DNA of 64,000 bases from Roseovarius sp. THAF9 (GTDB taxonomy: Bacteria; Pseudomonadota; Alphaproteobacteria; Rhodobacterales; Rhodobacteraceae): assembly GCF_009363715.1 (NCBI RefSeq), contig NZ_CP045404.1, forward strand, positions 2,510,001 through 2,574,000, in the 5' to 3' direction. Under the pieces are notes generated by a model. That model did not search any database. It was not told where the DNA came from and saw nothing but the letters and a program-made list of their open reading frames with translations. Below are positions 17,403 through 25,425 of this stretch, piece after piece; positions within the stretch are counted from its first letter, which is position 1; the number at the start of each line of letters is the position of its first letter. Both the position numbers and the translations under genes were made by a program.

Positions 17403-18479
17403 CTAGCCGCCATACGCGTTGGCGTCGTGCTTCTCGATGATCTTCGAGAACCGACGCGCGAACCGCTCGTCGGCCTTGGCCTTGGCCTCCAGCACCTCGC
17501 GCGCAAAGACCATGTGATCCTCGTGCGCCTCCAGCATGTCGGCCATCTTCTGGTTGGTGGCAGCACCAATCCCCGCCATGGCGCTCTGCGCCTCCTGGTC
17601 GGTCTTCACCCCGATCTCGTTGATCCGGTGCGCCACATCCTGCTGCTGCGCGGTCTTCAGCGACTTGGTCAGCGCATCATACAGCACAACCCGCTGCTTC
17701 GTGTCGGTCTGCAACTTGTTGATCAGCACCATCTGCGTCGCCGCCTGGTTCTGAAGGCTGTCGACCCAGGTCTTGCCCTTCTCGATATACCGCTCCAGCG
17801 TCTGGCTTTTCGCCAGCTTGACCTGCTCCTGCTGCACCATCTCGTTATACTTGGCGTTCATCTCCGCCAATTCGCTTTCCAGCTTGGTGCGGGCGGCCGC
17901 GTCGGTTTCGTTGGCGATCTTGTTCTCCAACTCGATGATCTTGGGATCCATCCCCTGGATATCCGCGCGCAGCGTCTCCAGTTCGCCCACCGTCGCCTCG
18001 CGCTCGTCCAGCGTCTCGGTCAGGTTCGTCTCGACCTTCACCTTGTGCTCCTCCAGCGTGCGCAGCTGGCCTTCCAGCAATTGCACGATGATATCGGATT
18101 TCGAGATAAGGTCCTGCAACTTGTCGTCGATGCTGGCAGTGCGGATGCGCTCCTGCCGCATGCTGTCGGCCTTATGACGATTGAAGATACCCACGAAGCT
18201 TTCCCAGCCCGTCTTGTTGCGCATCTCGTCGAAGTCGCGCGAAAAGCCCGCGGTTACGTCGTCCAGCCCCATGATCAGCTCGGCAATGTTGGCGTTCATC
18301 GTCTCGGTATGCGCGTGCACCTCGTCCAGCGTGGCGTTCTCGATATCTAGGCTGGCATCCTCGCCGCCCTTGATCTTGGACCGCGCGGTTTCGATCTTGC
18401 TGGTCAGTTCGGCGATCTTCGCCTGCGCCGATGCGACCTGTTCCTGACTTTCGCGCACCTGCGCATCCAAATTCGCCAT
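17403..18479 (-). CDS. Coiled-coil protein, TelA-like
   Basis: 358 residues, almost entirely helical with long heptad-rich stretches (residues 1-40, 150-230 and 250-300). There is no membrane segment. The layout, with a central region LEGQLRTLEEHKVKVE, then IEKGKTWVDSLQNQA and INKLQTDTKQRVVLYDALT, recalls the toxic-anion-resistance TelA family, but the match is by eye and weak. AAAGGGAA lies upstream of ATG 18479. It is the first gene of the AAA+ array and follows a heat-shock-type promoter at 18519-18546. It is a plausible client or adaptor of the AAA+ protein. Confidence 0.7.
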   Translation of the reverse strand: MANLDAQVRESQEQVASAQAKIAELTSKIETARSKIKGGEDASLDIENATLDEVHAHTETMNANIAELIMGLDDVTAGFSRDFDEMRNKTGWESFVGIFNRHKADSMRQERIRTASIDDKLQDLISKSDIIVQLLEGQLRTLEEHKVKVETNLTETLDEREATVGELETLRADIQGMDPKIIELENKIANETDAAARTKLESELAEMNAKYNEMVQQEQVKLAKSQTLERYIEKGKTWVDSLQNQAATQMVLINKLQTDTKQRVVLYDALTKSLKTAQQQDVAHRINEIGVKTDQEAQSAMAGIGAATNQKMADMLEAHEDHMVFAREVLEAKAKADERFARRFSKIIEKHDANAYGG

Positions 18480-18518
18480 CCCTGTTCCCTTTCGAGCAAG
18501 TTAATGCCTTTAACATCA

Positions 18519-18546
18519 ATATGGGGTCTGCGTCCCGGATTTGAAG
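18519..18546 (-). promoter_or_regulatory. RpoH (sigma-32) type promoter of the AAA+ array
   Basis: On the minus strand CTTCAAA (18546-18540), 13 bp, CCCCATAT (18526-18519), 40 bp before the ATG. The classical sigma-32 pattern is CTTGAAA-N13/14-CCCCATNT, so there is one mismatch in the -35. The -10 block and what follows (CCCATATTGATGTTAA) match the sequence in front of rpoH (44968-44996) almost base for base. Confidence 0.65.
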
Positions 18547-18609
18547 ATGCCCCCGTCGAATATCGTTTTCGCAAAAGCCGCGCCGCGGGGCAAGAAAGAC
18601 ATGCACGCA

Positions 18610-19092
18610 TCAAGGAATCAGCACCTGTTTGCGTTCGAACGTCCCCGCCGCTGTGTCCAGATCATCGTAAAGGATTTCGATCTCGACGCTTTCGACAGAC
18701 CCGGGCGGAAACGTCCGGTAGATGACCGTATCGCTGGTGATGGCGTTGGGTGTCGCGGTTTCCAACTGGCAGGGCGGCATCTCCCAGACCTCCATCGCGC
18801 CGCCGTTCACGCCGACGCGAAACTCGTGCATCCCACAACGCCAGCTCAGCAAATGCGTCAGGTAAAGCCAGTCCTGCCCCTCGTATTCACGCACCGCGAC
18901 CCAATTGCCGCGCGTCGCCTCGACGATGGGCTTGATCTCGGCGGCGGTGGTGAATTTGCCTGTGGGTGTCTGATCCTCGGCTTCGAAAGCGCTCGAAGCC
19001 TGTGCCTCCGCCGATCCCGTCGGAGCCACCTCTTGCCCGCCGGGCTGCCCTCCCAGCGCCACGGCAAGCCCAATGAAAACCCAGTCAATCAT
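18610..19092 (-). CDS. Secreted or membrane-anchored protein of unknown function
   Basis: 160 residues. A short N-terminal hydrophobic stretch (MIDWVFIGLAVALGG) looks like a signal or anchor and is followed by an Ala/Ser/Glu linker. The folded part has VREYEGQDWLYLTHLLSWRC and WEMPPCQLE, with two cysteines that could pair, and a strand-rich C-terminus SVEIEILYDDLD. No family recognised. It lies upstream of the AAA+ array on the same strand but the heat-shock-type promoter sits between them. Confidence 0.65.
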   Translation of the reverse strand: MIDWVFIGLAVALGGQPGGQEVAPTGSAEAQASSAFEAEDQTPTGKFTTAAEIKPIVEATRGNWVAVREYEGQDWLYLTHLLSWRCGMHEFRVGVNGGAMEVWEMPPCQLETATPNAITSDTVIYRTFPPGSVESVEIEILYDDLDTAAGTFERKQVLIP

Positions 19093-19199
19093 CCGAAAAT
19101 ACCTTTCCTTTCAAAAATCTGCGCAACTGCCTCTCGCGCAATCGCACCGCACCGCCTATACTGCGCCGAAAGGGCAGTTCAGGCAGGCGTGACCGGAGT

Positions 19200-20201
19200 A
19201 TGGCCGCGAAAAAGGCGAAAAACCAAGCGTTCAATATCGCGGTGGTCGGCCACGCCGGGCGGCTTCAGTTCGAGGCCGTGCTTTTCGCCGCCTCCCTGCG
19301 CGCCCGCAGTCCCAGGTTTTCCGGCCGCCTTTTCGTGGCCGAACCCCGGCCCGGCCCGCTGTGGAAGAACGACCCGACCATGCGCGGCGACATCCGTGCC
19401 CTGCTGGAAAGCTACGGCGCCGAGATTGTTCCCTTCGAGACGAAGCATTTCGGCCATGCCTATCCCTACGGCAACAAGATCGAATGCCTGACCGCCCTGC
19501 CCAAGGGCGAGCCGTTCGTGTTCTTCGACACCGACACGCTGATCACCGGCGATCTCACCCGCGTGCCATTCGATTTCGATCGCCCCACCGCCTCGCTGAA
19601 ACGCGAAGGCACCTGGCCCGAGATCCAGCTCTACGGCCCCGGCTACACCCAAACTTGGAAATCGCTCTATGACAAGTTCGGCCTCGACTTCGAGTCCTCG
19701 CTCGACACGTCCCTGCCCGACGAGTATTGGCGCCGCTACCTTTATTTCAACGCCGGCTTCTTCTTCTACAAATGTCCGCATGTCTTTGGACAGCGTTTCC
19801 TCGACTACGCGCTGGCGATCCGCGACGACCCGCCCCCCGAACTGGTCTGCCAGTCGCTCGATCCCTGGCTCGACCAGGTGGCGCTGCCGCTCGTCATTCA
19901 TTCCCTCGGCGGCGGTCGCGACACGCTGCCAGACGGCTTGCTCGACGGCGCGGTATCGTGCCATTACCGCCTGCTGCCGCTGCTCTACGCCCGTGAAAAC
20001 GATGATGTCGTCGCCCTTTTGGAAGAGATCAGCGCCCCCAACCCGGTCAAGAAACTGCTCAAGAACTACGACGCCATTAAGTTCATGATCTACCACGGCC
20101 GCGGCCGCAAGGTGCGCGACCTCTTCGATCGCGAGAACCTGCCACGCAAGGAACAGGCAATCCGAAACACCATTCGCCGCAACGGCTTCTGGATGCGCTG
20201 A
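19200..20201 (+). CDS. Glycosyltransferase-like protein (GT-A fold)
   Basis: 333 residues. The start of the protein is a Rossmann-type strand (NIAVVGHAGRLQFEAVL), and a DxD motif occurs in FVFFDTDTLITGDL (around residues 109-119), as in metal-dependent nucleotide-sugar enzymes. Later YFNAGFFFYKC and a conserved LDPWLDQVALPLV fit GT8-like proteins. Donor and acceptor are unknown. The last base of its stop is the first base of the next gene start (TGATG). Confidence 0.65.
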   Translation: MAAKKAKNQAFNIAVVGHAGRLQFEAVLFAASLRARSPRFSGRLFVAEPRPGPLWKNDPTMRGDIRALLESYGAEIVPFETKHFGHAYPYGNKIECLTALPKGEPFVFFDTDTLITGDLTRVPFDFDRPTASLKREGTWPEIQLYGPGYTQTWKSLYDKFGLDFESSLDTSLPDEYWRRYLYFNAGFFFYKCPHVFGQRFLDYALAIRDDPPPELVCQSLDPWLDQVALPLVIHSLGGGRDTLPDGLLDGAVSCHYRLLPLLYARENDDVVALLEEISAPNPVKKLLKNYDAIKFMIYHGRGRKVRDLFDRENLPRKEQAIRNTIRRNGFWMR

Positions 20202-20602
20202 TGCCACTCGGCCACGCCCCCGGTCTTACCCGCATCGCACAAGTCTTCGGCCCGTCCGATGCGATGCTGGTGGTCGCCGCACTCGAGGGCGCAGGCTTCC
20301 GCGTCTTCGTCCCGGGCTTCCACACGCTGTCGAACGCGCAATATCTGTCGGTGGCCCTCGGCGGCGTGCCGGTCATGGTCGAGGCTTCGTGCGCCATCGA
20401 GGCCGCGGCCTTTCTCGATGCGCTCGAGACCGAGCAGGTCGAACTGCTCGACCCCGACACGTTCGACCTCACCCCCGAGGACGACCTGCCGCCCCCCCGC
20501 CCGCGCGGCCTCCTGCGGCGCATCGTCGAAAGCGCTTTCTACCTGCTCACCGGCACCGCGCCCGCGCTCCGGGGGCGTTACGGGCGCAAACCACGGGGCT
20601 AG
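20201..20602 (+). CDS. DUF2007-like putative signal-transducing protein
   Basis: 133 residues. The first 60 match the short DUF2007 fold: a strand-helix-strand unit RIAQVFGPSDAMLVVAALEGAG and then FRVFVPGFHTLSNAQYLSVALGG with VPVMV. A C-terminal extension contains a Pro-rich linker and a helix with a membrane-like stretch SAFYLLTGTAP. It shares one base with the previous gene, so the pair is translationally coupled. Role unknown. Confidence 0.65.
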   Translation: MPLGHAPGLTRIAQVFGPSDAMLVVAALEGAGFRVFVPGFHTLSNAQYLSVALGGVPVMVEASCAIEAAAFLDALETEQVELLDPDTFDLTPEDDLPPPRPRGLLRRIVESAFYLLTGTAPALRGRYGRKPRG

Positions 20603-20791
20603 CCGCGCCCCGGCTTTTTCTTGCCGTAAATACTCAATCCGTCATAGGCCCCGATGTGCGACACCGGCCTGTTTCGCCCCGTCAGCGGCTGTGCCCGCAT
20701 GGGGAGGCCACCCTAGGCCCCGACGCAATACGCTTGTCCTGCGTCCCGCCATCGCTTACCCAAATGACAAACGCCATAAGGGAGGCTTTCC

Positions 20792-22093
20792 ATGTCCGAC
20801 GACGACCGCATCCACCAGTTCGGTTTCGACACGCTGCAAATCCACGCCGGCGCCCGGCCCGACCCCGCCACCGGCGCGCGCCAGACGCCGATCTACCAGT
20901 CCACGGCCTATGTGTTCCGCGACGCCGAACATGCCGCTGCCCTCTTCAACCTTCAGGAAGTGGGCTTCATCTATTCCCGACTGACGAACCCCACCGTGGC
21001 GGTACTTCAGGAACGCGTCGCCACGCTCGAAGGCGGCGCCGGCGCCGTCTGCTGCTCCTCGGGCCACGCCGCCCAGATCATGGCGCTTTTCCCGCTGATG
21101 GGTCCGGGCAAGAACGTGGTTGTCTCCACCCGCCTCTACGGCGGTTCGGTCACGCAATTCAGCCAGACCATCAAGCGCTTCGGCTGGTCGGCCAAGTTCG
21201 TCGACATCGACGACATGGACGCCATCAAGGCCGCCATCGACGATGACACGCGCGCCGTCTTCTGCGAATCGATCGCCAACCCGGGCGGCCACATCGCCGA
21301 CCTGCGCGCGGTGGCAGACGTCGCCGATGCCGCCGGCCTGCCGCTCATCGTCGACAACACGTCCGCCACGCCCTATCTCTGCCGCCCGATCGAACATGGC
21401 GCAACGCTGGTCGTGCATTCCATGACCAAGTTCCTCACCGGCAATGGCACCGTCACCGGCGGCGTCGTGGTGGATTCCGGCACCTTCGACTGGTCCGCCT
21501 CGGACAAGTTCCCGTCGCTCAGCGAACCCGAACCCGCCTATCACGGGCTGAAATTCCACGAGACCTTCGGCCCGCTCGCCTTTACCTTCCACGGCATCGC
21601 CATCGGCCTGCGCGACCTTGGCATGACGCTGAACCCGCAAGCTGCGCATTATACCCTGATGGGGATCGAGACGCTGTCTCTGCGGATGCAGAAACATGTC
21701 GAGAACGCCGAGACCGTCGCCGCCTGGCTGGAAAAGCACGACGCGGTCGAGGCCGTCACCTATGCCGGGCTCAAATCCTCCCCTTACCACAAGCGCGTCA
21801 AGACCGTCTGTCCCAAGGGCGCCGGCGGGCTTTTCACCGTTGCGTTGAAATCGGGCTACGAGGGCTGCGTCAAATTGGTGGATAATCTGGAGCTCTTCAG
21901 CCACGTCGCCAACCTCGGTGACACCCGCTCGCTGATAATCCACTCGGCCTCCACCACCCACCGCCAGCTGACCCCGGAACAGCAGACGGCGGCCGGCGCG
22001 GCGCCCAACGTGGTGCGTATCTCCATCGGCTGCGAGGATGCCGACGACATCATTGCCGATCTGGAACAGGCTCTGGCCAAGGCCAGCGCCTGA
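20792..22093 (+). CDS. metY: O-acetylhomoserine sulfhydrylase / aminocarboxypropyltransferase
   Basis: 433 residues of the Cys/Met metabolism PLP family. Visible are QTPIYQSTAYVF, IYSRLTNPT (phosphate and substrate region), the cofactor loop SSGHAAQI, the PLP-facing Asp in VDNTSATPYL and the Schiff-base lysine in HSMTKFLTGNG. The length and insertions fit MetY, which makes homocysteine from O-acetylhomoserine and sulfide. GGGAGG precedes the start at the expected distance. The 189-bp leader has the short hairpin GACGCA...TGCGTC but I could not match a SAM riboswitch. Confidence 0.9.
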   Translation: MSDDDRIHQFGFDTLQIHAGARPDPATGARQTPIYQSTAYVFRDAEHAAALFNLQEVGFIYSRLTNPTVAVLQERVATLEGGAGAVCCSSGHAAQIMALFPLMGPGKNVVVSTRLYGGSVTQFSQTIKRFGWSAKFVDIDDMDAIKAAIDDDTRAVFCESIANPGGHIADLRAVADVADAAGLPLIVDNTSATPYLCRPIEHGATLVVHSMTKFLTGNGTVTGGVVVDSGTFDWSASDKFPSLSEPEPAYHGLKFHETFGPLAFTFHGIAIGLRDLGMTLNPQAAHYTLMGIETLSLRMQKHVENAETVAAWLEKHDAVEAVTYAGLKSSPYHKRVKTVCPKGAGGLFTVALKSGYEGCVKLVDNLELFSHVANLGDTRSLIIHSASTTHRQLTPEQQTAAGAAPNVVRISIGCEDADDIIADLEQALAKASA

Positions 22094-22223
22094 CCGCCGG
22101 GGGTCTCCGCCGATCGCGGCATTCGTGATCGGTGTTTGCCTTTCCCTCGGCGGGAAGCTGCTGTAGAATTCATCTAAGGCAGGGGGCCTTTCCTGCCGGG
22201 TCCGTGGTGCCAGAGCGTTGTGA

Positions 22224-25200
22224 ATGAAACCGAATTTTGCCCTGACCCTGTCCTTTGAAGGCATCAGCCTTCTGCATCGTGCCTTCCCCGGCTGGCACAT
22301 GGTGGGTGAGGTCAGCCTCGACAACGCGGACCTGACCGGCGCGCTCTCGGACCTCCGCCAGAGGGCGGAAAACCTCGACAGCAATCCGATCCGCTCCAAG
22401 CTGGTCATTCCCAATAACCAGATTCGCTTTCTTCAATTCGACTCGGAAGGGCTGGAAGCAGACGAGATCGCCTCTGCCGTGCACCGCGCGCTCAACGGGG
22501 CCACGCCCTATGCCGTCGACGATCTGGCCTATGACTGGTCGATCTCCGCCGGGCAGGTGCATGTCGCCGCCGTCGCCCGCGAAACCCTCGCCGAGGCCGA
22601 GGCCTTCGCCACCGAACATGGGTTCAACCCGCTCTGTTTCGTCGCCGTCCCCGAGGGCCGCGATTTTGTCGGCGAGCCGTGGTTCGGCGAGACAAAAGCC
22701 GCGCCCTCACTCCTGCCCGAAGGCGGGCGCATCGACCGCGACACCGCCGCGATCCGCGTCATCGGCACCGCCCCCATGCCCGCCGCAGCGGCGGACGCAG
22801 CCCCCGAGGCTGACCTCGAAGGCGCGCCCGAAGCCGGCGCATCGCCCGACCCGGAGGTGCCGCCAACGCCGGAACCCGACCTTCCGCCCCCGCCACGGCC
22901 CGAGGTGCCGCCCGCACCACAGCCCGACCTTCCGCCGCAGCCCGAACCCGAGGTTCCGCCCGTCCCCGGCACGCCCCCCGCGCCGGACCCCGAGATCGAG
23001 CCCGACACCGATCCGGTGCCTGACATCCCGCCCGAACCGACACCGACCCCTGACCCGGACATTCCCCCAAGCCCCACACCCGGGCTTGGCGCCGAGGATT
23101 CTGTCACCCAGGACACCCCCAAGGACACCGACACTGGAACGCAGAGCGAAGATGTCGAGGCTGTCGCGGAAAAGCCCGCGGACCCGCCCGCGCCCGATGC
23201 CGCGCCTGCCGTCGCCTTCAGCTCGATCCGTGCCAGGCGCGACGAGCTGCCCACGGTACCGCGCCGCCTGACGGGTGCGACGCGCGATGCCGCGACCCCG
23301 TCCGCCGAAACACCGCCCCGCGAAGCGCCCCGCGCCGAACCCACGCTTTCGGCAGCACCGCCCCCGAGCGCTGACTCCGCCGCCAAGGTAACCGGCACGC
23401 CTCAGGACGCGCTGCCGGCGGACGCCGCCGCGCGAATCGGCGCAACGCTGCGTCCCTCCGACGAAAACCGCCTCGCCCCGCTGGATGACGACCTGCCGCA
23501 GGACGATGGAGTGGCGGTCGCGCCTGTCCCCGATGACCCTGATGATGGCGCCGACATTCCCTCGCCGCCGGCCTTCATGGCCGACCGCGACGATCCGGCA
23601 CCTCTCGATCTTCCCGATGACACGCCCAATGCGCCGCTCGCGGCACCCGCAGCCGCGAGGTCGAGCCCCTCCGCCGCGCCCTCCGGCCCGCTCTCCTTCT
23701 TCTCCCGTAGAAAGCCCGCCAAGACCGAAAAACGTCAAGCCGCACGCACCGCCCCGCGGCCTACCCCCGAGGCCCAGCGCGAGCATGAACGCCAGCGCAT
23801 GACCATTTTCGGCGCGCGCAAATCCGCCTCCGTCGGGGGTAAGCCGCGCTTTCTGGGCCTGATCCTGACGGCGGTACTGCTGATCTTCCTCGTGGGCGTG
23901 GCTGCTTGGGCCTCGATCTTCCTTGATGACGGCATTTCACGCGTGCTGCGCGGCACCCCCGACGCCGATGAACAGATAGCCGCAACACCCGACGCCGACG
24001 TGCCGCCCGGCGACACCGCCAGCGCGCCCGAGACCGAGGCCGACGAGGACGGTGAAAGCGTTCTCGCCGCCTTGCCCGGCGTCACCTCCGACGGCGCCGA
24101 GCCGCCCAGCGCCGACCAGCAGCCAGAGCCGAACCCGGCCGAACTGAGCGATCAACAGGCCCGCACCCGCTACGCGGTCACCGGCATCTGGCAACGCGCC
24201 CCGGACGCGCCCTCCGATCCCGGCGCTCAAACACTTGACGATTTCTACCTCACCTCGATCGACCCCAAGGTCGTCGAACAGGACGCCGTCGCACTACTCG
24301 CCCCCGAAAGCCTGCGCGGCGACACACGCCCCGACACACCCGCCGATCCGGCCGCCGCCGACACCATGTTCACCATGGACACACGCGGCCTCGTTCAGCC
24401 GACACCCGAAGGCGCGATGAGCCCCGACGGCGTTCTGGTCTATGCCGGTCAGCCCGCGCTCGTCCCGCCCGACCGCCCCGCAGAAACCCTGGCCCAGCCA
24501 GGCGAGGACCCGGCCGAGGCCGCCGCGCGCATCGAAGCGCTTGAACGCATTGCCGCGCTGCGCCCCCGTGTCCGCCCCGGCGACCTTGCCGAAACCAATC
24601 AGCGCGAAACCCTGGGTGGCCGCACCCGGGACGAGCTTGCCTCGCTCCGCCCCCGCCTGCGCCCGCAAAGCGCCCAGGAACTGGCCGAACAGGCCGCGGC
24701 AGCCTCCACTGCCGCCGAAGCAGCTGCGGCGGCCACCTCGGAAGCCGTCTCGCCCGACCCCGATGCGGTAAACGCCGCGGTTCAGGCCGCAGCCGCGGTT
24801 CCGGCCCCCGATCCTTTCGCCGGCGCGACCGCTCAGGCCGTCAAGGTTTCGGTCAAACCCAACGCGCGACCCAGAAACTTCAACCGCATCGTCCAGCGCA
24901 GCCAGCGCCTCACCAAACAGCAAGAAGCCCGAACCGCCTCCGTTGCCGTGCCCCGCAACCAGCGCATTGCTCCCAGCGGTCCGACTCCCACGACCGTCGC
25001 CCGCGCAGCGACCGAAAAGAACGCGCTGCGCATGCGCCAGGTCAATCTCATCGGCGTCTACGGCAGCAATTCGAACCGCCGCGCACTGGTGCGCTTGGCC
25101 AATGGCAGCTACAAGAAGGTCAAGGTCGGCGATCGGCTGAATGGCGGGCGCGTCGCGGCCATCGGCACCAGCGAGCTGCGCTATGTGAAATCCGGGCGCT

Positions 25201-25229
25201 CGGTGACACTTACCATGCCACGCGGCTGA
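22224..25229 (+). CDS. Large bitopic protein: PilM/GspL-like N-terminus, PilP/GspC-like C-terminus
   Basis: 1001 residues. The N-terminal 150 look like a strand-helix domain of an actin-like ATPase (FALTLSFEGISLLHRAF, KLVIPNNQIRFLQF) as in PilM or GspL. A Pro/Asp/Glu-rich linker spans about 200-290, followed by more low-complexity sequence, a single membrane helix near 541-565 (FLGLILTAVLLIFLVGVAAW), then a periplasmic Ala-rich part. The final 65 residues (VNLIGVYGSNSNRRALVRL, VKVGDRLNGGRVAAIG) resemble the PilP/GspC homology region. The SD is weak. The role is inferred to be in a secretion or pilus-type envelope machine, but no such genes flank it. Confidence 0.65.
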   Translation: MKPNFALTLSFEGISLLHRAFPGWHMVGEVSLDNADLTGALSDLRQRAENLDSNPIRSKLVIPNNQIRFLQFDSEGLEADEIASAVHRALNGATPYAVDDLAYDWSISAGQVHVAAVARETLAEAEAFATEHGFNPLCFVAVPEGRDFVGEPWFGETKAAPSLLPEGGRIDRDTAAIRVIGTAPMPAAAADAAPEADLEGAPEAGASPDPEVPPTPEPDLPPPPRPEVPPAPQPDLPPQPEPEVPPVPGTPPAPDPEIEPDTDPVPDIPPEPTPTPDPDIPPSPTPGLGAEDSVTQDTPKDTDTGTQSEDVEAVAEKPADPPAPDAAPAVAFSSIRARRDELPTVPRRLTGATRDAATPSAETPPREAPRAEPTLSAAPPPSADSAAKVTGTPQDALPADAAARIGATLRPSDENRLAPLDDDLPQDDGVAVAPVPDDPDDGADIPSPPAFMADRDDPAPLDLPDDTPNAPLAAPAAARSSPSAAPSGPLSFFSRRKPAKTEKRQAARTAPRPTPEAQREHERQRMTIFGARKSASVGGKPRFLGLILTAVLLIFLVGVAAWASIFLDDGISRVLRGTPDADEQIAATPDADVPPGDTASAPETEADEDGESVLAALPGVTSDGAEPPSADQQPEPNPAELSDQQARTRYAVTGIWQRAPDAPSDPGAQTLDDFYLTSIDPKVVEQDAVALLAPESLRGDTRPDTPADPAAADTMFTMDTRGLVQPTPEGAMSPDGVLVYAGQPALVPPDRPAETLAQPGEDPAEAAARIEALERIAALRPRVRPGDLAETNQRETLGGRTRDELASLRPRLRPQSAQELAEQAAAASTAAEAAAAATSEAVSPDPDAVNAAVQAAAAVPAPDPFAGATAQAVKVSVKPNARPRNFNRIVQRSQRLTKQQEARTASVAVPRNQRIAPSGPTPTTVARAATEKNALRMRQVNLIGVYGSNSNRRALVRLANGSYKKVKVGDRLNGGRVAAIGTSELRYVKSGRSVTLTMPRG

Positions 25230-25425
25230 TCCGACCCCGGCACTGGAAACATCTCTCTCCTGCCAAAAGACGTCGATCGAATGCCTGACGGGCTAACTCG
25301 CTGGGAAAAAGTTGTGCCTCTAAACGAGGTTGATCCGCCAAGCCGTTTGCACAAGCGTTACCCGCACCGCATACTCTGATCGTGGCGGCACGTCGCCCCA
25401 CTTCCGAAAACGTCGCAGGAGTCCC

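Noticed and set aside
10987-18479. Phage-defence island
   Set aside because: An AAA+ ATPase with small membrane proteins can suggest defence, but there is no nuclease, protease, TIR or other effector, no mobile-element genes nearby, and the base composition seems like the neighbours.
20603-20791. Possible SAM riboswitch before metY
   Set aside because: A short GACGCA/TGCGTC hairpin is present, but the conserved pseudoknot bases of SAM-II or the SAM/SAH class could not be found by eye; a covariance model search would settle it.
22850-23090. Tandem repeat DNA
   Set aside because: Low-complexity Pro/Glu/Asp codons of the 1001-aa protein linker, not a separate repeat element.
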